From contig ARYC01000233.1 in the NCBI GenBank assembly GCA_000711775.1, positions 62,001-126,000 on the forward strand: a stretch of DNA of 64,000 bases, read 5' to 3'. Positions within the stretch are counted from its first letter, which is position 1; the number at the start of each line of letters is the position of its first letter. The notes beneath the pieces are model-generated. The model was not told where the DNA came from and ran no database searches. It worked only from the letters and a program-made list of their open reading frames with translations. Source of the DNA: Oxytricha trifallax (Eukaryota > Ciliophora > Spirotrichea > Sporadotrichida > Oxytrichidae). The position numbers and the translations under genes are program-made. Positions 46,376 through 59,490 of the stretch are shown piece by piece.

Positions 46376-48637
46376 CTTCTGCATCCACTTTAGATCCCTT
46401 CGAGTATTTAGTGATGGAATACTCCTATTAAAACACCAATCAAAGTGAATATTAATAATGTGATAACTATTGTTATAACAGTTGATTGATTTCCTTCAGC
46501 TTTTAACAGTTTCCTTACAAGTGCCTCTTTCCTGGCATTGAAAGGTGGAGCTAATTGATTCAGAGGATAAATGTTTAAGGCAGGTCTCATCATAACACTT
46601 TTAGGGTTAGACCACATCTTGAAGCCTTCATAGCCGCTGTATCTACCATAACCACTTGCTCCTACACCACCGAATCCAAAGCTATGATTGAGCATGTGAA
46701 TAAAAACATCGTTTTAAACAAAGGCTCCACTTGAAGTCTCATCAATTAATCTTTGTCTGTTTGGTGAGCTACCGATAAAGGCTCCAAAATAGTAAACGGC
46801 AAGAGGTTTATCTTGCTTTTTAATAATTCTAATAACTTCATCGATGTTGTTCCAAGTGATGATTGGGAGCACTGGTCCAAAAATTTCTTCTTTCATTATA
46901 GGATCTGTCAACTATGGATTTACTATAATTGTGGGCTCAATGTACTTTAAAAATATGCTATCGATCATAAATCTTTGAAAATTAAAAATTGTTAGAAATT
47001 CTAAATCAACGTAATAAAATTATATGTTATTAAATTCAATTAAAAAGGATTAATATTTTAGTAGTAGAACGCAAAACCTTTCTAATTGTCACTCATTTAT
47101 TCTTTTATTTCTCTTTATTAAGTATTCCTTTAATTAAACTTGAACGTTAAATAACAGATATTCAATACTTACTTATGCTTGAAAATTTCAGTTTTAGATA
47201 GGCAGTTTTAAAATTAGGATTGCTGAACTACGAAAGATTATATATTAAAGATATTTCACCTAAAACAGGAAAATTCACATTATACCTACAAAATATTCAA
47301 ATTCATAATGATAGGGTTCTTCGTAGAATCAGGAATGATTAGAGAATTATATAAATAAATATATAATTAAAATGCAAAATAAATCGTATAATTTTTACAA
47401 ATAACTATTAGTCAATTTAAGTCTTTATTTATTTCACTATTTGTAAATTAGAATAAGTTTAGTATTAAATAATTAAAATATATGCCGTTTTTTGTATTTC
47501 TGTTTAAATAAATTCCCAATTTTTTGTATTTTATCAATATTACAATTAAAACTTTCTGTCTCTGTCTACTCTACCTCCACAAACAATTTCCCCCTTTGTT
47601 GTATCAATGAGTTTCTTGATTCTATCACAATGCCAATCACAAATAATCTTTCCCATATCAGGGGATCCATTAGGGTGCTCTCCATATAGTTCTCTTATTT
47701 TGGTTTGAATTGCTTGAATAAGTCTTTTGGAAACAGATTCATGAACTAATACGTAATCGGTGGAGATACAAGCCTGTCCTGAATTGTTCATTCTTGCAAA
47801 TGCTATCTTTGAAGCTGTAAAATCTATGTTTGCATTTTCATCAACAACAGCTGGACATTTTCCTCCGAGTTCCATAATACAAGGAGTAAGATGTTTTCCA
47901 GCTGCTTCAGCAACCATTCTCCCCTTTTGTGTTGAGCCTGTGAAACAAATCAAATCAACATGATGTTTTTGAAGTTCAATACAGATCTCTGGCCCACCCT
48001 CTAGAACTTAGAAGCAATCCTTATCAAGGTATTTTTCGACAAGTTCCTTAATGACTGCACTAGTTGCTGGACTCATTTCTGATGGTTTAATAATAGCTAA
48101 ATTTCCTGAAGTTATGGCTTAAGCCAAGGGTTTTAAGGTGACAACGAATGGGAAATTCCAGGAACCATAAATTACAGTCACTCCTAAAGGTTCATATCTT
48201 ATCATAGATTTAGCTGGAGCAAATCTTAATTCTGTTTCACAAGCCACATCTTTGGTCATCTAAACTTAATAGTTTTTTTTTATTTGTTCTCAAATAATTT
48301 ATTACTAATTATGACATATTTTCAAACTTACCCAATCAATGTTTTTTAGATCATACTCTACTTCCCATATGCATGGGCATACTTAAGACATATAAGAAAC
48401 GAAGGGTGAAGTCTGTAAATCCTTGTCAATTGCTTCTAACATCTTTGCTTCCATTTCTTTTATTCCTTTTTGTAGTTATTTGAGTTGCTGCTTTCTCCAA
48501 GCAATTGGCTTTGAAACTCCAGTTTCAAATTTAGCTTTCAAATTATCTAAACATAAAATTAGTCTTATGAAAAGAAGGGATTAATCTATAATAAGGAATG
48601 AGGACCTACCAATTGTTGAGACAACTCTTTCTACCAT
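46376..48637 (-). CDS. Class 3 aldehyde dehydrogenase with C-terminal membrane anchor, copy 1
   Basis: NAD(P)-dependent oxidation of fatty or medium-chain aldehydes, as in ALDH3/fatty aldehyde dehydrogenase. ATG at 48637, TGA 46376-46378. Introns 48547-48609 and 48260-48331; a 607-nt IES (46949-47555, pointer ACTTT). Motifs: GSWNFPFVVTLKPL, FTGSTQKGRMVAEAAGKH (coenzyme region), CIMELGGKCP (catalytic Glu), NNSGQACIS (catalytic Cys), KEEIFGPVLPI, SFGFGGVGASGYGRY. The C-terminal hydrophobic helix (TVITIVITLLIFTLIGVLIG) would anchor it to a membrane such as the ER. Tandem with copy 2 (48808-50611), same strand. Confidence 0.93.
46949..47555. other. 607-nt IES in aldehyde dehydrogenase copy 1
   Basis: AT-rich, no gene, flanked by ACTTT (46944-46948 and 47551-47555). 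Its removal gives ...VDRDRK-YIEPTIIVNPQ. The paralogue has a 33-nt IES at nearly the same place. Confidence 0.85.
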
Positions 48638-48807
48638 TTAGATACTAAAATGAAATTATTATAAATTACAAAAATAATAAATCCTGAGGTAATAACGTCA
48701 TTAAAATTAATAATTGAGCTATAGATTTAAAATTTGATCCATTAAATTACTGTTTGTATAAAGAATATAAAGAAATTAAAAGTCAATTTTTGATTTTTCA
48801 CTTTAGT

Positions 48808-50611
48808 TCACTCAATAATACTTCTGCACCCCAATTAAATTCCACTAAAAATTTCGCGATAAAACACTCCTATAAGAATTCCAAAAGTGATTAAGACAAA
48901 TACCAATATAGTCCAGAAGATAAGAGTTTATAGGGGAAATATGTTTATTTTATTTATTTTTCAATAAATTAAATATTAAAATTTGAGCAATTCATTAAGT
49001 TGACTGCTATCCTTTGATTTTGAGAAGCTTCTTAATAAGATCTTACTTTTGCTAGGTGAAAGGTGGAGCAAGCTGATTTAATGGATAGAAATTGAGGCCT
49101 GGTTTGCACATAACACTCTTAGGGTTTGACCACATTTTAAATCCATCATAGCCACCGTATCTCCCATAGCCACTTGGTCCCACACCTCCAAAGCCAAAGC
49201 CATGATTTAGCATGTGAATCATAACATCATTTTAAACAAAAGCTCCACTTGAAGTTTCATTCATTAATCTTTCTCTATTAGCTGTGTTTCTCATATAAGG
49301 TCCAAAATAGTAGACTGCAAGGGGTTTGTCCTTGTTGTTAATAAACTCAATAACATCTTCAATCTTATTCCAGGTTAAGACTGGTAGAACTGGACCAAAG
49401 ATCTCTTCTTGCATCAATGGGGAATCGATTTCTGGGTTAACAATAACAGTTGGTTCAATGTACAGTTTCTTATATAATAATTATTAATTTACTAAATTAT
49501 ACTTGACATCTCTGTCAACTCTTCCTCCACATATGATTTTTCCACCACTAGTATCAATAAGTTTCTTGATTCTGTCGCAATGCCAATCGCATATAATTTT
49601 CCCTTAATCTTAAGAGCCATTTGGGTGCTCACCGTATTATTCCTTTAGCTTCAATTATAGATCATTCAAAAATTGATCTTTCATTGACTCATGAACGAGG
49701 ACATAGTCAGTAGAAATGCAAGTTTGTCCAGAATTCATGTACCTAGCCATACAGATCTTTGAGATAGCTAAGTCAAGGTTACAACCAATATCGATAACAG
49801 CTGGGCATTTACCGCCAAGTTCTAAGATGCAGGGTGTGAGATGTTTTCCAGCAGCCTCAGCAACCATTCTACCCTTTTAAGTTGAACCTGTGAAGCAAAT
49901 CAAGTCAACATGATGCTTTTGAAGTTCAATGCATACCTCTGGTCCACCTTCTATAACTGCGAAACAATCTTTGTCAAGATATTTCTCAACTATGGCTTTG
50001 ATGACAGCACTGGATCTCTCGGCCATCTCAGAAGGCTTAAGAATAGCTAGATTACCAGCGGCAATAGCTTGGACTAAAGGTTTTAAAGTTACTAAGAAGG
50101 GATAGTTCCATGATCCATAAATTACAGCAACTCCAAGTGGTTCATATCTAACTTTTGATTTTGCTGGTGCAAATGCTAATGGAGTATCAACTGTGACGTC
50201 TTTAGCAAACTACAAAAAAGATTATCATCATAAATCATTGAAGTTGCTTCAATTTATAATTCCTTTATTGATCATAATATTTTACGACTTACCTCATCTA
50301 AGTGTTCAATAGTGAAATCAATGTCCCAAATGCATGGGTTTGTAGAGAAGAATTTAGTTTAAAATGGTGTATTATCAAGATCTTCCTTATTAGCAGCAGC
50401 CATTTAGATTTCCATTTCTAGAATACCCTTCCTCAATTGTCTGAGTTGATGCTTTCTCCAGGCAACTGGCTTTGACACTCCAGTTCTGAATACTTTCTTC
50501 AAGTTCTCTATGTAATTTAATTTTAATATAAGCAAGGATAGTTTTATAGAAGTTGAAAAATATCAGGGGGGGGGGTGACTTACAAATAGTTTGAGCGATA
50601 TTTTCAACCAT
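48808..50611 (-). CDS. Class 3 aldehyde dehydrogenase with C-terminal membrane anchor, copy 2
   Basis: ATG at 50611, TGA 48808-48810. Introns 50508-50583 and 50210-50292. IESs with pointers CTT (49472-49504) and AGTT (48929-49001). Motifs as in copy 1: GSWNYPFLVTLKPL, FTGSTQKGRMVAEA, CILELGGKCP, MNSGQTCIS with catalytic Cys, QEEIFGPVLPVL, FGFGGVGPSGYGRY. The C-terminal anchor helix (LIFWTILVFVLITFGILIG) is reached only after the last IES is removed. Copies 1 and 2 are closely similar at nucleotide level in the central exon, which marks a tandem duplication. Confidence 0.93.
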
Positions 50612-50972
50612 AGTAATTACACAGGATAAATATAAAGATATTACAAATGCTTAAATCCAATTTACTATAAGTCATTATTTTTAAATTGAGATTTCTTTTT
50701 TAAATTTAGCTGCTTTTTGGATTGAAATAAAAGTTACACTATGCATTAAATGAAATATGAATTATAAATTAAAAAAATAATGTTATTCGTGAACTTTTAA
50801 ATATCTAATCACCCTAATTAATATTAATAAAATTAATCTCTCAAATTATTTATAATTCATATTTTTTGAAACCTTAAAAACTTAGTAGCAATAGATGCTA
50901 ATTTTGTTAAAATTGTGCATTCAAATTATTCTCTCTAAATTTAATATTGTAAATTTATAATTTTTTAAAATC
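50612..50972. other. Intergenic region between divergent genes
   Basis: AT-rich, no gene or repeat seen. It lies between the starts of aldehyde dehydrogenase copy 2 and the kinase, so it may hold both promoters. Confidence 0.4.
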
Positions 50973-52549
<1,577 letters not shown>

Positions 52550-52778
52550 TTTAAAATCCACTAAGTTAAAATTCATCTATCCAATACAAAACCTATTATC
52601 AATGAATCTGAAAGTTATTAATCTATTTAAAGCAATATATTTAAGAAAGTAAACTATATTCATACATGGTTTTTAATATTAGATTTAAATAATAGCAGAA
52701 TAGTTAAGTTCAATTTATAACATAAAGCTAATTGTTAAAAAATATAATTTAGGAATAAATAAAATTCAATTAAAAACT

Positions 52779-54370
52779 ATGGCACTTCTAATTCAATCAA
52801 AGCCACCATCCAGGTAATTAGAATAAATAAATCTAATCACATATATTTTCTAGATAAATTTAATCTGCGTCTTAGCAATCAAGAACTGTCTCATCTCAGT
52901 AAATGTAATTTAGAAATACAGTAAGTTATTTAAGTCTTAAATTTCCGCGATAATTCATAAAAAAGGAGTTCTAAATAAATATTTACTTAGACAAGTGGAG
53001 GAGTTAGAGATTACGATAAACTGGTTCATCATTCAGCAAAATATGATATTTATGGCTTTCCAAAGAAAGTAGAAAAGCGTCCTGGTTAAGATGAAAGAAA
53101 TATACTTAAGGATTAGATAAGTAAGTAGACTAAAGAAATTTAATTGTGGTTATTTTAAGAATTAAGGTCAAAGTTTATTTGGTTTTAAAATGTTAGCATT
53201 ATTGTGCGTTATAATAAATGTGATAAACTAGCTGCTTTGTTATAGAGATTCCCTAGTGGTGGAGCAAGCCTTCAGGTGATTCTTAGATTGATAATAAAAA
53301 CTAGACTCGCACTAAGCTGCTATAAGATAGAAAGAAAGATATGATTCCACATATTTCTTATGATTTGGATGGAGATGGATACGTGGGAGGAAGAGACCTA
53401 GTGATTGCGAAATATTTCGATGCAGATAAAGACGGAAGATTAAACACAGGAGAGAAAGAAAACGCTATGAAGGCACTCAAAGAAGGGTTTGAAAATTAAT
53501 TCGTATGGGGGATTGAGTAGAGTGGACCCACAGGCTTGCATAGAATTATGCAGAAGCGTGGTAAAATAGTTCATGCAGAAAATTTCTCAGTTGTCAGAGA
53601 CACATATCCAGTACATCCTCTCACTACTAAAGAAGTTGAAAATCATACTTAGAAAGAGCTGTTTCTTCAAAGAAAGGTTGGAAACATTATAAATAAATTT
53701 GTGGAGTTCTTTAACTAAATCTCGTTTAATTATACTGATTTTGAGAAGCAGAAGAAGTTATGGGATGACGCTAATCCATCACATGTATAGTAAAAGAAAA
53801 TTAAGCCAGAGTTCTATGTTGAAAATCCAACTCACAAATCAATTAATGAATTAAAAGTTTAAAAGAAAATTGAGGCAAGACAATCTGTAGGTCTATTGCC
53901 TAAATTTGTGGATTTAAAAGATGGCTCTAAAGATCCTTCATTAGCATATCTAAACCTTAATTAAATTTATTCAAAAATATATCATTATAAAATTATTTCA
54001 GTAAACTATTTTATTTATAATTCAAAGATTCAAAAATGTTTCATTCTAATTCAATTATAAATAATAAAAGATTTCACTATTTTATCATAGTTTAGACTAG
54101 CCAACTATTGCATCAAAGAGTGAACTAAACCTGAAGCGTAGAAAAGAAAACTTCGAAGAATTTAAAAAGACAGAAGCGCTTCAAGGCCACCACAAAGATG
54201 GAATTAGGTCGAATTTGTTTAAAAATAGGGATTATCATTAATCAAAGAAATCAATAATCGTTTATTAAGAGTGTATTATATAATAATAACTTAATAAAAT
54301 TAGGAATTAATAATTATTTAAACTAAACACAATCAGAGAGGTTTTATTTTATAGTTCAATGTTAGATTGA
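52779..54370 (+). CDS. EF-hand calcium-binding protein
   Basis: ATG at 52779. Introns 52814-52853, 52921-52990 and 53121-53245. Two adjacent EF-hand loops, DLDGDGYVGGRD and DADKDGRLNTGE (around 53365-53450), with good calcium ligands. Then ALKEGFENQFVWGIEQSG, RIMQKRGKIVHAENFSVV and DTYPVHPLTTKE; upstream IPQWWSKPSGDS. The pattern recalls a protist/ciliary EF-hand family, but I cannot name it. The C-terminal block (about 54090-54290: SELNLKRRKENFEEF) follows an AT-rich insert around 53955-54090 whose boundaries are unresolved. First TGA after it is 54368-54370. Confidence 0.8.
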
Positions 54371-55092
54371 ATGAAATATATTGTTTGATTAATGCTTAGT
54401 CTAGTTTGAAGTTATTCTACTCTTGAGCTTTCAATTAAGACTTTTTATATACATCTTTATTTTATTTCTTTCTAATAATATCGCCAAAATTTTATAATTT
54501 CTGAATAAACTAGTTTTAGAAATTCACGATTATGACACTCCTTTTAACTATATTTCTTACCAATCCTCTAATTCAGTATTCATTTTTCATAAAAAAAGAA
54601 TAACTTAAAAAGTGAAATATAATGTTGCTAAAAAAAGTAACAAACTTAAAATTATTCACTGTTAATGATCTGTATTTAGAGATGGAGAAAAAGTTATAAG
54701 TTCTAATGAAAAACGCATTCATTATTAAGTTAATTATAAATAATATAATAATCACATATGATATTATTATAATATAAGAAGCAGATTTCAGCTTGTAAGG
54801 TTGTGTTTGATTTTTTTCTAGTATTGGAAGTTTTTAAATGCAAAAATTATTTTAATGTATTAGTCTTCTAATTAAATCGTACGAGTGACTAATAATTACA
54901 GCATTAAACTTAAAAGCTAAATAGTAGATAGTCCTATGAAAAAATGAGAACAAACCATTTTATTTAGTTTTAATAATTTAAAAAATCAATAAGTTATATT
55001 AGGATTAAATAAATATCGATTACGGCATATATCTAGGTTTTTTGATTTCCAACATTATTAACTAACTCCAATTTTCATCAAATTCAACCTAA
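54371..55092. other. AT-rich intergenic stretch
   Basis: No protein-like frame or repeat that I can support. Confidence 0.5.
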
Positions 55093-57773
55093 ATGCAAAG
55101 ATTGAAAGAAAGAGAAGATTGTTTTTTGAGATTGAACTTTAAAGAGGACGACGGCAGAACAAAGAGACAGTTAGAGGAAGAGAGAAAGAAGGAAATGCTT
55201 GATTATAATATGAAAACTTTTGGGAAAGTGTCTATTGGAGTTCATGGCAAAGAGCTGCCTAAATACTCAGAAGTTGAGGATTAAAGTGTCAAGGAATGGT
55301 GGAAACTCAATAAAAATTATAATGACAAGCCTTAGTATCAGTCTTAAAAACTGCTGAGATAGACTCATAAATTCTGGGCTAAAAATGATAATATGCTGCT
55401 CTCTGATGTAGTAGAGGAAGCAGGCCCAATAGATCCATTTAAAACAACATACAACAAGATGCATGTAAAATAGGATGTTATTGAAAAAATAAATCATATT
55501 GTACATAATAAACCTAAAGAGAACGAAGATGTTATGGCTGAATAAGAAGGCCCTGGAGTAAGAAAAGCCCATAACTATAAATGGACTACGGTTGAAAATC
55601 AATTTACAAGAAAGAAGAAAAGATTATTTGATGAACTTCCTGAAGCTTAACCAACCAGAGCAGATTTAGTTCCTCTTTACAGTTCATTTAATCCAAAAGG
55701 TATTTTCAAAGCACCTCAAAGTTCAAAAGATTTACAAATCAGTATCAATAGAGGAAGAGATGCTGCCACTTCATAATCTTAAAGATAAGTAAATAAATCC
55801 ATAAACTAAGGAGGAGACCCCAATAACCCCGCAAACAACGCTTTATAAATTGGTCTAGACTTCAACAGTGTAAACTAAAGAGTATTCACGGCTTAGGGAA
55901 ACACACTTTTCAATAGAGTTTCCACTTCTTAAGTTCCCACTAGATCGCAGCTAAATAATTTACTTGCCCAGCCCAGACAAAGCGTACCAATAAACGATGC
56001 ATATCAAAGTAACATGCAAAGTACTGGGGGTCAAGGAAAAAATTCAAATTTTAAATAGAGCGCTAATTTAGGTATAAGATCTAGTGCTTTTAATACTGCT
56101 TCTACATAACTATAATCTGTATAGCAATTTATATATAATTGATTTATTCAATTTAAATTATATAAAATAATGCATTGAATAAACTACTGCCCAAAATAGA
56201 AATTGAAGAGATTTTCATTTGCATATTTTATACTTAAAATTATCAATCATTGAATCTCATAATTTTAATTTAAAAGGATGTTGAAGAGCCAAGGTCCTCA
56301 GTTTTTACTAATGAAAATGAAAGCTTCGCAAACAAAAGAGATGTATCGGGCATTCAAGCAACAATCATAATAGCATACAAATCAGCATACTTAAAATTAA
56401 ATTCTGATGATTTTATTTCAAAAATAGCTTATGAAAAGACTTTATAGAAATAAACTCAAATGTTTTCTGCATAGAGTTTTAGGAATGACCCAATTCCTGT
56501 ATCAAGTATTGATTAACTCATGGATATTTTTGGTGTTAAGTTAGTAAGTAAAGCTCCATTTCACTATCATGGAAATTTCCTTTAAAATTTTATCATGATT
56601 TCTAACTTTCATTTATAGAACAACAATTACTTTCTTCATAATGGTCAAGTATATGAGATGAAAATAGAGACAACAAATAATGTGATAAAAAGCCAAAATG
56701 TTCTCTCCCCATCCAACTCTCAGAAATAATTAATACTTTCTGTAAATGAGGGAAATTATTAAGAAACCTTGATTTAACTTCAGAACTCAGATGAGAGTTT
56801 TCCCAATAACAACCAATCTTTCAATCAAGATACTTAAATATAGTATTAATTGGAGGGGCAAGAAGAGCAAAAAGACTTGCATTTTTACGACGACAAATAA
56901 TTAATGAATAGCAAGAGATAGAGTTTAGCAAGTTTTAGACCGGTTGAAATAAGTTAAGGTATGAATTCTCGAAGGTCCTCCGTTGTAACCACTTGTAAAA
57001 ACTAAAATGTAGAGCAGCACATCATATAAAAATAAGCATCCTAAATATGTCATATAGACTTTGACCCTTAAGTAACAGAAAATATCTTAGACTCCCCATT
57101 AGCTATAACTGGTAGACTTTAAGACAAGATAATTTCTACTAAAAATATCAAGTCAATTAACAATTCTGCAAATAGATAGCGATCTATAAACTCAAGCAGC
57201 AAAGACCTACTTAAAAACATCAATCATAAGTCGCCCTCAAACAAAATGGATAAAAAGCTTATAGATGAAGATGATCTAGAAATGAACAACTTTTTCTCAA
57301 GTAACATAGTACACCAAGATTAGAAATCATGCAACTTCCCTAATTTCCTTGAAAATAAAAATTAACAGATGTAGATGCTTAGTGAAGATTTGAATGAAGA
57401 TTAAGTAAGGATGTTAGAGATATTTAGATAGTAGGAAGTTGATTACTAAGCAGAAAGAATGAAGAAAAAGTCTTTGTCAGATGTTAACTTACTTTAAACT
57501 TTGCAAGAAGATATGAGCTATTTAGTACAATAAGAGGAATAAGATTAGTCTCGAGAAAATTCTGTAATTTATTTACCCTTGAAATTAGATGAAATTAACA
57601 ATAACTTTAACTATCATTAAAATGTAGTGAGCACAGTACAAATTCAAAATTAAAGCGTAACCTCACCAACAAGCATAAAAAACTAGATTGCTGACTTAAC
57701 TGAGACAATATAAGAATCAAGCAAAAAGATCTAAGAGGCCAAAGATAAACTTATTTTCTAATCTATATAATGA
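55093..57773 (+). CDS. Long, largely disordered protein, unrecognised
   Basis: ATG at 55093 (MQRLKEREDCFLRLNFKEDD). The first part runs to FIYN-TGA at 56142, but removing an IES with pointer TTATATA (56136-56164) and another with pointer TTGAAGAG (56211-56288) continues in frame: SVQQFIQNNALNKLLPKIEI then EEPRSSVFTNENES. An intron (about 56547-56619) joins IFGVKL to NNNYFLHNGQ. Stop TGA 57771-57773. The N-terminal 200 residues are charged and may be globular (SIGVHGKELPKYSEVED, NYKWTTVENQFTRKKKRLF). The rest is Ser/Asn/Gln-rich. If the first junction is not used, there are two genes. Confidence 0.6.
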
Positions 57774-57830
57774 AATTAAAAATTTTTTAAGTTTAATTTC
57801 ATAAATACACACTCACATTTTTAACCTGTA

Positions 57831-59480
57831 ATGATTGGCTAGTACAATATAGATTTGATGGATGAGCAAGATTAATCCTATATTATTGACGATAACTCGC
57901 AATAATTTATCCAACCTGCTGTCAAGAAAATTTCAATTCATACCAATTTATCTCTAATAAAACAAGAAAAGTTAATCAATAAAGGTAGTACAGCAAATAT
58001 TCTTGATTAAAGTTTGTCAAGAGAATCGATATCTGTTAAGAATGCAGATAAATCTTAAATTTCTTTTGAGAATAATAGCTATAATGGAAAATCCATAGAT
58101 TCAATTGATAAGCCCATAGCTGTCAAATAAATTCAAATTGGGCATATCATTGAGAAGAATAGACAAATCAAATTTTACTATATATTTAAATATACTATTT
58201 AGACAAAAGAAATAAGTGAAACCATTATATGAGGAAATTGATGAGCCACTTTAAAAGTATAAATCAGAGGTTATAGTATCTAAATCTAATTAAGACAAAA
58301 ATAAATTTTAAGTAACATAATCTCTATTAAAACTTGATGATATAAATCCTACAACAATAAACCTCATTAATAATAATACTACTCCACTTTTCCAAGAACT
58401 TTAAGAGATGAGAAGAATAGATAATCGTTTTATATTATCAATATTGCATTTATGTTTGCTAGTCCTATTCACTTCAAAGAAAAAAGTAATAATTATATAA
58501 ATTAAATTATTTGATTCTTGAGAATGAGAGTCAATATATAGAGTATATGCTAAGTCAAGCATGTAATTTGTGCTAAAAGTTATCAAAACTCTAATAATGA
58601 AATCCTAAGTAAACTTAGTGTAAACCCAAGAATTAATCTACAAATAAATCAATCACAAAGTATGAGCTAAGATGATATTCATGAATGTGCTAGTATTGTA
58701 GGTCCATTAAGCAAAGTGATTATTATAATATTTTAATTTTAAGGCTAGCTTGAGATAGTTGATGAACCATTATTATAAGATTATTTAACCTAAAATATTC
58801 TCAGAGATAATAATCAACAGAATTGTTACAATTTTAGGATACACAGGTATGGGCAAATCCTCAATTTTATAGAACATTTTGCATTTCCTTTCCCAAAGAA
58901 ATTTCTTCGCTTCAGGAATAATTTATCTGAACTTAAGAGGCGTTCAAGATCTCACCCTATTCCTTAAACATTTCGTTTTGACTATGCAAGTAGAACTACC
59001 TTATTTTTAAAGTGAGAAGAAGCGAGAGTGTCTGCAGATGAATACTGAACAGTCCTATAAATACATAATGGCCTATCTTAAATCCATTAATTAACCCATG
59101 CTTTTTGCATTTGATAATAGTGAGTAGATTTAGCATCAAGACAAAGATAATTTCGAGAAAACAATTGAAGAAATTTTTTAATCTTAATTTTAATAGTTTT
59201 TAGATTCATTAAAGTCATTTTGACAACTCAAATCCCCTTAAGTGATTGAAAGAGAACAATATTGTATTAGTAAAATTATCAAAGTCAGAAATCGATGAAA
59301 TTTTATGAATATAATTTTACATAAGCTGATAAGGCAACAAACTCGAAAAATTTGCAATTGCAAAATCATGAGATGTTAAATAATCAATTTATGTAATAAA
59401 TGCGAATTCTGTACGATTTAACAGATATAATTTTTCAAATTTATTATTATAATATATATTTAAATAATATTCATTATCTA
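57831..59480 (+). CDS. STAND/NB-ARC-like P-loop ATPase, frame disturbed, locus 1
   Basis: Starts MIGQYNIDLMDEQDQ. IESs with pointers AGACAAA (58168-58207) and AGC (58713-58749); another around 58424-58580 is unresolved. Core: IVGPLSLRQLMNHYYK (like the region before NB-ARC/NACHT domains), IVTILGYTGMGKSS (Walker A), MLFAFDNSEQI (Walker B), FIKVILTTQIPLSD (sensor-1 type strand), IVLVKLSKSEIDEIL, then LQNHEMLNNQFMQQM. STAND ATPases act as oligomerising switches, often in immunity or cell-death signalling. Frame changes near 59195-59210, 59260 and 59308 are not explained by pointers. They may be decay, tiny IESs or sequence errors. No winged helix follows here. Confidence 0.6.
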
Positions 59481-59490
59481 ACTTAAATTA

